Assembly: GCA_019454865.1 (NCBI GenBank)
Contig: JACFNJ010000074.1
Coordinates: 1 to 10,788, forward strand
From: Bacteroidia bacterium
GTDB lineage: Bacteria; Bacteroidota; Bacteroidia; UKL13-3
Direction: 5' to 3'
DNA: 10,788 nucleotides
The notes under the pieces: generated by a model
What the model was told of the DNA's origin: nothing
The model's input: only the letters and a program-made list of their open reading frames with translations
The model's database searches: none
Program-made: the position numbers and the translations under genes
Shown here: positions 1 to 5,252 of the stretch, one piece after another
Position numbering within the stretch: the stretch's first letter is position 1
Layout of the letters: each line of letters starts with the position of its first letter

Positions 1-139
1 AGAGAGTGTTACAAACAAGGTACAATTAGCAATTAAAAAAGCTGACTTCAAATTTTTATTGGTTCGTTTTAATGATGAGAACTACTTAAAAACATTAAGA
101 AGCAAATTAATGTGGGGGGTAGATAATAGAAATGTGTAG
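1..139 (+). CDS. nadK: NAD kinase, C-terminal end (partial at window start)
   Basis: Only the last 45 codons are present, in the frame starting at base 2, ending at TAG 137-139. The tail reads NDENYLKTLRSKLMWGVDNR. It matches the end of NAD kinases, where a short strand is followed by Y/F-x-x-TL-x-x-KL-x-W; the E. coli enzyme ends with NTLSTKLGWSKKLF. The enzyme phosphorylates NAD+ to NADP+ in the cytoplasm. The ATP- and NAD-binding motifs (GGDGT, NE/D) lie upstream of the window and cannot be checked. In Bacteroidota genomes a DUF6089 outer-membrane protein gene often follows NAD kinase, and one does here, which supports the call. The assignment rests on a short tail plus neighbourhood. Confidence 0.72.
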   Translation, partial: ESVTNKVQLAIKKADFKFLLVRFNDENYLKTLRSKLMWGVDNRNV

Positions 140-168
140 TATTTAATAGTCGGTAAAAGAAATAATTT

Positions 169-198
169 TTGGATTTTTTGAATTAATAAATAAATTTG
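169..198 (+). promoter_or_regulatory. Bacteroidota-type promoter for the DUF6089 gene
   Basis: A perfect -7 element TAAATTTG lies at 191-198. A TTG at 169-171 is 19 bases upstream, matching the Bacteroidota arrangement TTG-N(17-23)-TAnnTTTG. The predicted transcript would start near 203-206, giving a leader of about 12-15 bases before the ATG at 218. The site sits in the 78-bp gap after NAD kinase, so the barrel gene probably has its own promoter. Confidence 0.6.
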
Positions 199-217
199 CT
201 CAATCATAGAACCTTAC

Positions 218-1117
218 ATGAGAAAGTATTTATACACGATTTGCCTATTTTTTAGCACCATTTCAATAAGTTTTGTTAATGCGCAAAACTTAGATATTGG
301 ATTAAATATTGGAACATCCCATTATTATGGAGACGTTGTAAATGAATTTACTCCTTCTACTTTAGGCTCATCCTTTGGCTTATTTGCCAGATACAGACTT
401 AGTGGCTACTTTACCGCAAAAGCTACCTTAGGAGTAGTAAATATTAATGGTGATGACCAATACAGCTCAAGCTCATGGCAAATAAACAGAAATTGGGCAT
501 TTAAAACCAGTATTTACGAATTTTTGGCACAAGCAGAATATAACTTTATCGAAGATAGAAACAGAGGAAGACGCTTTGCAAATCCGTTTATTCCATACAT
601 ATCTGCCGGTATTGGTTATATTAGTTTTTCACCCACAGCCGAATTAACCGGAACTACCTACGCATTAGCTCCACTACAACTTTCTGGTTATGCTTATTCT
701 ACATCAGCATTGGTAGTACCTGTTGCCTTAGGTGCAAGAGCCTATTTAAGCAGAAGTTTTCAGCTTGGGTTTGAATTAGGGTTTAGATATACTACAACTT
801 CACACCTTGATGATATTGCACCTGGAGATGTATATGTTGATCCTAATGTAACTCCAAATCCAAAATTAACGAGACTTTTCTACGGAAGAGCTATATCTGT
901 TGAAAACAACCAAAAAGGTGATTTGCGTAGCAAGATGGGAAACTTTGCTAAAACAATTTACAATTCAAATGGGTTAAATGAATTTTTTGGAAAATACGAT
1001 TTTTATTTTGTACCAACCATTACACTTGCCTATACAATTGGTAGTTCAGGAGGCGGTGGAGGACGTAGTGGTGGAGGTAGCTTTGGAAAAGCTATACGTT
1101 GCCCAAGATTTTTCTAG
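218..1117 (+). CDS. DUF6089-family outer-membrane beta-barrel protein
   Basis: A 299-residue secreted protein. It starts with a Sec signal peptide (MRK, hydrophobic core, VNA|QN cleavage near residue 22/23). The mature part has alternating aromatic/polar strands typical of an 8-stranded-like barrel: early GTSHYYGDV, later GLFARYRLS, a conserved region around FIPYISAGIGYISFSP and LGFELGFRYTTT. This matches the Bacteroidota DUF6089 family, usually encoded near NAD kinase and often near uppS/bamA. Molecular function is unknown; a structural or envelope-biogenesis role is inference. The last strand (FYFVPTITLAYTIG) is followed by a glycine-rich stretch at about 275-290 and the tail KAIRCPRFF; a terminal aromatic is typical for BAM-recognised proteins. 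The ATG at 218 is chosen because it yields the signal peptide and follows a promoter. Confidence 0.75.
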   Translation: MRKYLYTICLFFSTISISFVNAQNLDIGLNIGTSHYYGDVVNEFTPSTLGSSFGLFARYRLSGYFTAKATLGVVNINGDDQYSSSSWQINRNWAFKTSIYEFLAQAEYNFIEDRNRGRRFANPFIPYISAGIGYISFSPTAELTGTTYALAPLQLSGYAYSTSALVVPVALGARAYLSRSFQLGFELGFRYTTTSHLDDIAPGDVYVDPNVTPNPKLTRLFYGRAISVENNQKGDLRSKMGNFAKTIYNSNGLNEFFGKYDFYFVPTITLAYTIGSSGGGGGRSGGGSFGKAIRCPRFF

Positions 1118-1141
1118 TAAATTTATTTTCGCTTAATATCT

Positions 1142-1159
1142 ACGTTTAATAAACGTTTG
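1142..1159 (+). promoter_or_regulatory. Palindrome with near-consensus -7 elements upstream of the Nudix gene
   Basis: Bases 1142-1156 form a perfect 7-bp inverted repeat with a one-base centre (ACGTTTA-A-TAAACGT). Two 7-of-8 matches to TAnnTTTG overlap it: TACGTTTA at 1141-1148 and AACGTTTG at 1152-1159. The Nudix ATG follows at 1175. A weak promoter, possibly with an operator, is plausible. There is no T-run, so it is not a good terminator for the gene before it. Confidence 0.3.
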
Positions 1160-1174
1160 ATACAGTATTTATTC

Positions 1175-1735
1175 ATGAACAAAATTGAGTTGAATCCATG
1201 GAAGATTCTTTCAAAAAAAGAAGTATATGAAACTCCATGGATAAAAGTTACTCATCATAATGTTACCAATTCATCGGGATATAATGGTGTATATGGTACT
1301 GTGCATTTTAAAAACTAAGCAATAGGTATTATTCCTTTGGATGAAGATTATAATACATGGATAGTTGGTCAATATCGTTTTCCAATTAATGAATATACTT
1401 GGGAAATTCCAGAAGGTGGAGGTTTAGTAAATACAAATCCACTTGATTCAGCCAAACGAGAATTACTTGAAGAAGCTGGATTAATAGCAGAAAAATGGGA
1501 ATTAATACAAGAATTGCAAATGAGCAATTCCGTTACAGATGAAATTGCTTTTATTTACTTAGCAAGAGGGTTAAAATTTGCTAATGCTAAACCCGACTTA
1601 AATGAAGTGCTTCAAATCAAAAAAATTCCTTTTAGCAAATTAGTACAAATGGTAATGAATAATGAAATAAAAGACAGCATAACCGTAACCGCTACGCTTA
1701 AATTAAAACTAATGATAGAACTAGGCTTGTTTTAA
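1175..1735 (+). pseudogene. Nudix hydrolase (ADP-ribose pyrophosphatase-like) with in-frame TAA
   Basis: Read from ATG 1175, the frame is that of a Bacteroidota Nudix hydrolase of the ADP-ribose pyrophosphatase type, but codon 48 is TAA (1316-1318). On both sides the protein continues without a shift: N-terminal WKILSKKEVYETPWIKV and VYGTVHFKN, then AIGIIPLDED, VGQYRFPINEYTWEIPEGGG and the Nudix box. The interrupted codon sits where homologues carry a residue such as Lys (FKN-x-AIG), so a single base change (AAA, CAA or GAA to TAA) explains it. Without the stop it would be 186 residues. The box keeps RELLEEAGL with its metal-binding Glu residues, but the earlier Glu of G-x5-E is Thr. An internal start at ATG 1337 would give 132 residues lacking the N-terminal strands needed for dimerisation. 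It is a recent pseudogene, a readthrough gene or a sequencing error. Confidence 0.75.
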
Positions 1736-1829
1736 CCAGGTTTTCCAATTTCTAATTATTTCTACTGCATTTAGCCAAATTTTAAATAATTGTTTCTCTG
1801 CTTTTTAGCATTAGCAACTAATTTTTGTA

Positions 1830-1859
1830 TTGACAATATATGTATATACATTATATTTG
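1830..1859 (+). promoter_or_regulatory. Promoter of the marR-yceI unit
   Basis: A perfect -7 element TATATTTG lies at 1852-1859 and TTG at 1830-1832, separated by exactly 19 bases, the same geometry as the promoter at 169-198. Transcription should begin around 1864-1867, only a few bases before the ATG at 1873. This placement rules out the upstream in-frame ATG at 1840, which would lie inside the promoter. Confidence 0.7.
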
Positions 1860-1872
1860 CATACATATATTG
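1834..1872 (+). promoter_or_regulatory. Candidate MarR operator: 12-bp inverted repeat around the -7 box
   Basis: The left arm CAATATATGTAT (1834-1845) and right arm ATACATATATTG (1861-1872) are perfect reverse complements with a 15-base spacer holding the -7 element. A 10-bp palindrome TGTATATACA (1841-1850) overlaps the left arm. The repeat ends directly at the marR start codon. MarR proteins usually bind AT-rich palindromes over their own promoters and repress them, so autoregulation is the natural inference. The arms are AT-rich, but a 12/12 match centred on a promoter is unlikely to be chance. Confidence 0.6.
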
Positions 1873-2322
1873 ATGAAAATAGAAGATTCCATATTACAAT
1901 ATAACTTTAAAAGCGATGAAGAGAAGCTACTGGTAAATTTCATTTACACATACGGATGGCTTTCGTCATTGCAGCTCCACTTTTTTAAACCCTATGGAAT
2001 TTCTTCTCAACAATATAATGTATTACGAATACTTAGAGGACAATATAAAAATCCAGTAAGCGTAGGATTGATTCAGGAACGAATGATGGATAAAATGAGC
2101 AATGCATCGCGATTAATTGATAAGTTAAAACAAAAAGAATTAGTTCAACGCAATGAATGCCCTTCGGATAGAAGACAAATGAATATATTGATTACGCAAA
2201 AAGGATTAGACTTATTAAATGAAATTGACAACAACCTGACACTAATAAACTCGTTTAGTTGTGCATTAAATAAAACAGAAAAACAAACATTAAATAATTT
2301 ATTAGATAAACTTAGAAATTAA
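1873..2322 (+). CDS. MarR-family winged-helix transcriptional regulator
   Basis: A 149-residue protein beginning MKIEDSILQYNF. Domain order fits MarR: N-terminal dimerisation helices (about 15-40), a helix with GISSQQYNVLRIL (42-54), the DNA-reading helix-turn-helix (about 62-92, VGLIQERM ... SNASRLIDKLKQKELV), and a wing at 93-110 with CPSDRRQMNILIT, containing the conserved D-x-R-type motif; C-terminal helices complete the dimer. Two Cys (96 in the wing, 130 near the C-terminus) could allow redox sensing, but nothing in the sequence proves it. The ATG at 1873 is preferred over 1840 because the latter precedes the -7 box and would add a tail translated from the operator repeat. yceI follows 10 bases after the stop, so this regulator probably controls both genes. 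The ligand is unknown. Confidence 0.88.
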   Translation: MKIEDSILQYNFKSDEEKLLVNFIYTYGWLSSLQLHFFKPYGISSQQYNVLRILRGQYKNPVSVGLIQERMMDKMSNASRLIDKLKQKELVQRNECPSDRRQMNILITQKGLDLLNEIDNNLTLINSFSCALNKTEKQTLNNLLDKLRN

Positions 2323-2332
2323 AAAAACAAAT

Positions 2333-2932
2333 ATGAGAAAACTATTAACAGTAGCACTTATTGCCGGGTTAGCAGTAACTGTTACAGCTAAAGATGAACC
2401 AAAGAAGTCAACAAACACAGATTACAAATTAAACTTAACTGAATCCACCTTTAAGTGGACAGGCAAAAAAGTTACTACATCGCATTGGGGGCATGTAAAA
2501 TTTAGCAATGCAACTTTCAATATTGAAAACAAAAAGTTTAAAGGAGGAGAATTTGTAATGGATATGACCACAATTGATAACAGAGATATGCAAGGCGAAT
2601 ACAGTGATAAATTAGTTAATCATCTAAAGTCAGATGACTTTTTCTCCACTGCAAAATTCCCAACATCTACATTAAAAACTAAAAGTGTTAGTGCAATTGC
2701 AGGTGCAAAAGCAGGAAGCCCAAATTACAACATTGTTGCAGACTTAACTATAAAAGGAATTACCAAAGAAGTTTCCTTCCCCGCTCAAATAATTATAACA
2801 AATGATAAAGTTATTGCTAATGCTGAATTTGAAATTGATCGTACATTATATGATATTACCTATAAAGGTATGGCTGATAACTTAATTCATAACAATTTTA
2901 CCGTTAACGTTCGTGTGGTTGCGAATAAATAA
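2333..2932 (+). CDS. YceI-family periplasmic lipocalin-like protein
   Basis: A 199-residue protein with a Sec signal peptide (MRKLLTVALIAGLAVTVTA|KD, cleavage near 19/20). The rest is one YceI domain, a beta-barrel lipocalin-like fold that binds long isoprenoid or amphiphilic lipids in characterised members. Family hallmarks are visible: FKWTGKKVTTSHWGHVKF, GGEFVMDMTTIDNRD, KLVNHLKSDDFFSTAKFPTS, DLTIKGITKEVSFPA and EFEIDRTLYDITY. Length and layout are normal for the family. It is the second gene of a unit with marR (10-bp gap, no separate promoter seen) and ends at a strong terminator. A role in envelope stress or isoprenoid handling is inference; YceI is stress-induced in some bacteria, but the ligand here cannot be read from sequence. 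Confidence 0.9.
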   Translation: MRKLLTVALIAGLAVTVTAKDEPKKSTNTDYKLNLTESTFKWTGKKVTTSHWGHVKFSNATFNIENKKFKGGEFVMDMTTIDNRDMQGEYSDKLVNHLKSDDFFSTAKFPTSTLKTKSVSAIAGAKAGSPNYNIVADLTIKGITKEVSFPAQIIITNDKVIANAEFEIDRTLYDITYKGMADNLIHNNFTVNVRVVANK

Positions 2933-2949
2933 TCAATAAAAAATTTATT

Positions 2950-2995
2950 ATAACAACAAAAGGCAATTAAAATTTTAATTGCCTTTTGTTGTTAT
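2950..2995. terminator. Perfect 46-bp palindrome, bidirectional terminator
   Basis: Bases 2950-2972 and 2973-2995 are exact reverse complements, 23 bp with no interruption. The core GGCAATT...AATTGCC is followed on either strand by TTTTGTTGTT, and preceded by the matching A-rich tract. It lies between the convergent yceI (+) and Rieske-like lipoprotein gene (-), and its right arm contains the stop codon of the latter (2992-2994). This is the expected layout of an intrinsic terminator working in both directions. Confidence 0.88.
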
Positions 2996-3447
2996 GGTGT
3001 ATTGGTAATAATTAAAGTAGAACCATCTTGCCTAACATAATATTGCTTTAATGCACGCTTGGCGGAACCGGACAAAACACTTCCATTTGCCGGATCGAAC
3101 TTGCTATTACAGCATGCTTGCCAAGAAGAAGTATAATGTCCACAACGGTAAAAAGAATTAGTACTATCAACACTTACATAACTACAAGCATCTGTAGGAT
3201 TTAGCGGACATGTTCTGTCAAATGCAACATACTCATTAAAAATAGTATGATAAATAATAATGCCTTTGTTGCCTCCACTCTCATAAACATAACCTTGAGG
3301 TAAACTTAAATTAGTATATGCAGGTAAATTCAGGTTAATACTCAAATAAACTTGTACTGGGCTAAAAAAGTCAGCATTTGTATTATCCTCATCCTTGCAT
3401 GAACCAATAACCAAAAGTGTAAGAAACAAGAAAAGTAATTTATTCAT
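2992..3447 (-). CDS. Lipoprotein with a Rieske-like domain lacking His ligands
   Basis: A 151-residue protein. The ATG at 3447 is chosen because it gives a clean lipoprotein signal peptide (MNKLLFLFLTLLVIGSC, lipid Cys 17), followed by KDED; an acidic stretch after the Cys is common for surface-bound or outer-membrane lipoproteins in Bacteroidota. The C-terminal half resembles a Rieske fold: AFDRTCP (first cluster loop, C80), C88, then YRC (102), CCNSKFD (112-118), NGSVLSG and LKQYYV. Classical Rieske proteins have C-x-H and C-x2-H; here the first His is Leu and the second position is Cys, so a normal [2Fe-2S] site is unlikely. About nine residues (GHYTSSWQA) seem inserted between Cys 102 and Cys 112. 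It overlaps the upstream dehydrogenase gene by 8 bp (ATGAATAA), indicating coupled translation. Function unknown. Confidence 0.7.
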   Translation of the reverse strand: MNKLLFLFLTLLVIGSCKDEDNTNADFFSPVQVYLSINLNLPAYTNLSLPQGYVYESGGNKGIIIYHTIFNEYVAFDRTCPLNPTDACSYVSVDSTNSFYRCGHYTSSWQACCNSKFDPANGSVLSGSAKRALKQYYVRQDGSTLIITNTP

Positions 3448-4288
3448 ACCTATAAAATCCTTTACCGGTTTTTCTACCAAAATGACCAGCATTAACTTTT
3501 TGTTTTTGAATAATGCTTGGGCGAAACTTACCCTCTTGATGAAATAAATTATAGATAGAAGATGTAACAGAAAAATTAGTATCTACACCAATTAAATCCA
3601 TTAAACGAAAAGGTCCCATTTTAAATCCGGATGCTTCCAGCAAATCATCAACCGATTTAAAATCGGTAACATTTTCCTCAACTATCTTCAAACTTTCAAC
3701 ATAATAATGTCTTGCAACCCTATTTACAATAAACCCCGGTGAATCATTTGCAACAACACAAACTTTTTCCATTTTTTCAATTAGCTGTTTACAAAAAGCA
3801 GAAATTTCGGAATTGGTTTCAATTCCATTAATAATTTCAACCAACTTCATTATGGGTGCCGGATTGAAAAAATGAATTCCTAAAAACCTTTCCGGCTTAG
3901 GAACCGCAGCAGCAATTTGAGTAATAGGTATGCTTGAAGTATTGGAGGCTAAAATTGTATTGTCTGAATTAATTGCAGCTACTTTAACAAAAAATTCTTG
4001 TTTTACATCTATACGTTCAACAATGGCCTCTATAATCAAATCGGCTTTTAATTGTTCAATATCAGTAGTAAAAAATATTCTATTTAAAATTTGCTCTTTA
4101 TCAACTGAAGTAATCTTTTGCTTTGAGATAAGGTAGTCTAAATTTTTAACCAAAATGCTCTTGGATTTAGTCAATACGTTTTCATTTAAATCAAATAAAA
4201 CAGTGTTGAATCCATTAGTGGCAACAACTTGCGCAATTCCAATACCCATTGTACCTGCACCGGCTATACCAATTGTTTTAATCTCCAT
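3440..4288 (-). CDS. hbd: 3-hydroxybutyryl-CoA dehydrogenase
   Basis: A 282-residue cytoplasmic enzyme that interconverts (S)-3-hydroxybutyryl-CoA and acetoacetyl-CoA with NAD(H). The Rossmann motif is GAGTMG (10-15) and the acidic residue at the end of the second strand is Asp 33, which favours NAD. Catalytic-region motifs are complete: ASNTSS (114-119), GIHFFNPAPIMKLVE (137-151, His 139 and Glu 151 forming the dyad) and DSPGFIVNR (182-190, Asn 189). The C-terminal dimerisation domain includes FKMGPFRLMDLIGVD and ends GRKTGKGFYRYE, as usual for this family. Length is typical (about 280). The stop overlaps the start of the Rieske-like lipoprotein gene by 8 bp. The gene is divergent from HMG-CoA lyase. 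A paaH-like role in phenylacetate catabolism is possible, but no paa genes are visible; butyrate, PHB or amino-acid-derived acyl-CoA metabolism fits equally. Confidence 0.9.
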   Translation of the reverse strand: MEIKTIGIAGAGTMGIGIAQVVATNGFNTVLFDLNENVLTKSKSILVKNLDYLISKQKITSVDKEQILNRIFFTTDIEQLKADLIIEAIVERIDVKQEFFVKVAAINSDNTILASNTSSIPITQIAAAVPKPERFLGIHFFNPAPIMKLVEIINGIETNSEISAFCKQLIEKMEKVCVVANDSPGFIVNRVARHYYVESLKIVEENVTDFKSVDDLLEASGFKMGPFRLMDLIGVDTNFSVTSSIYNLFHQEGKFRPSIIQKQKVNAGHFGRKTGKGFYRYE

Positions 4289-4292
4289 TTTT

Positions 4293-4300
4293 CAAATATA
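4293..4300 (-). promoter_or_regulatory. -7 element directly in front of the hbd start
   Basis: On the minus strand TATATTTG (4300 to 4293) is a perfect TAnnTTTG. Its last base is only 5 bases from the ATG at 4288. If used, the transcript would begin at or within a base or two of the start codon, giving a leaderless or nearly leaderless mRNA. No TTG is found 17-23 bases upstream, which lowers confidence. Confidence 0.4.
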
Positions 4301-4366
4301 TAATTTAAAAAAATAAAACCTGAAAAGTGGAAAAGCATATTAGAACGAAGTAAACATGAAATAATG

Positions 4367-4374
4367 TAAATTTG
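4367..4374 (+). promoter_or_regulatory. -7 element for the HMG-CoA lyase gene
   Basis: TAAATTTG matches the Bacteroidota TAnnTTTG consensus and lies 17 bases before the ATG at 4392. I see no TTG at the usual -33 position, so the upstream half is weak. The 103-bp divergent gap (4289-4391) therefore holds back-to-back candidate promoters. Confidence 0.45.
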
Positions 4375-4391
4375 TTGCATAAAATTAAGCT

Positions 4392-5252
4392 ATGTCAATT
4401 AAAATTATCGAGTGTCCGAGAGATGCAATGCAAGGGCTACACACCTTTATACCTACTAATGAAAAAATAAAATACATTAACAAATTATTGGAAGTAGGGT
4501 TTGATACAATAGACTTCGGTAGTTTTGTTTCTCCCAAGGCAATTCCGCAGATGCGAGATACAATTGAAGTTTTAGGAAATTTAGATTTATCAAAATCAAA
4601 AAGTAAGTTATTAGCTATAGTAGCAAATACACGCGGAGCAGAAGATGCAATAAAATTTCAAAACATTCGATACATTGGATTTCCATTTTCAATATCCGAA
4701 ACTTTTCAGAAACGAAATACCAATAGTACAATAGCACAATCGTTTGATACCGTAAAAGTAATTCATGAAATGTGTGTAAAGAATAACAAAGAGTTGGTAA
4801 TATACATTTCAATGGGTTTTGGCAATCCATACGGTGATGAATGGAATGCGGAAATTGCAAAACACTGGATAAATGAAATGCACGAAATAGGCATAAAAAT
4901 TATTTCGTTAAGTGATACTATTGGCATTGCCAACCCTGAGAGTATTGGATACTTATTCAGTAATCTTATTCCTACATTTAGGGATATTGAATTTGGTGCA
5001 CATTTACACACAACACCAAATACAGCACTTGAAAAAATAAATGCAGCATTTATAAATGGTTGTAAAAGATTTGATGGGGCAATTAATGGATATGGAGGAT
5101 GCCCAATGGCAGCAGATAAACTTACCGGTAATATGCCAACAGAAGAAATTATAGCTTATTTTGAAAAACAAAATATTGAAACTGGCGTTTCAAAAGTTAT
5201 TTTTAAAGAGGCTTTATTACATGCAAATTCTGTGTTTAGCCGGATAAGCTAA
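4392..5252 (+). CDS. mvaB: Hydroxymethylglutaryl-CoA lyase
   Basis: A 286-residue TIM-barrel enzyme of the HMGL-like family that cleaves HMG-CoA to acetoacetate and acetyl-CoA, the last step of leucine degradation. Active-site features are readable: CPRDAMQG (8-15; Arg 10, Asp 11, Gln 14), SFVSPKAIPQM (44-54), the metal-binding GAHLHTT (202-208; His 204 and His 206) and the flexible loop GGCPMAADKLTGN (235-247; catalytic Cys 237). The Glu of the human ESSFVSPK/EVTSFVSPK-type strand appears as Asp 41 here, a conservative change. Related isopropylmalate/homocitrate synthases lack this Cys loop, so lyase is favoured. It is divergent from 3-hydroxybutyryl-CoA dehydrogenase, with which it shares the acetoacetate/acetoacetyl-CoA node. 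Its 3' end overlaps the convergent glycosyltransferase gene by 4 bp. Confidence 0.87.
   Translation: MSIKIIECPRDAMQGLHTFIPTNEKIKYINKLLEVGFDTIDFGSFVSPKAIPQMRDTIEVLGNLDLSKSKSKLLAIVANTRGAEDAIKFQNIRYIGFPFSISETFQKRNTNSTIAQSFDTVKVIHEMCVKNNKELVIYISMGFGNPYGDEWNAEIAKHWINEMHEIGIKIISLSDTIGIANPESIGYLFSNLIPTFRDIEFGAHLHTTPNTALEKINAAFINGCKRFDGAINGYGGCPMAADKLTGNMPTEEIIAYFEKQNIETGVSKVIFKEALLHANSVFSRIS

Noticed and set aside
1736..1829. Gap before marR searched for RNA genes or a terminator of the Nudix gene
   Set aside because: Only AT-rich sequence was seen, with no convincing hairpin, tRNA-like or riboswitch-like structure.
1840..1872. In-frame ATG at 1840 as the marR start, adding 11 residues
   Set aside because: It lies upstream of the -7 element and inside the inverted repeat; the extra residues are only a translation of the operator. 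The ATG at 1873 matches the family N-terminus.
3448..3492. Longer start for the Rieske-like lipoprotein at 3492
   Set aside because: It would put 15 residues before a clean lipoprotein signal peptide and increase overlap with the dehydrogenase gene to 53 bp.
4615..5011. Open frames on the minus strand inside the HMG-CoA lyase gene
   Set aside because: They are fully contained in a well-supported gene, have no recognisable family features, and overlap each other.
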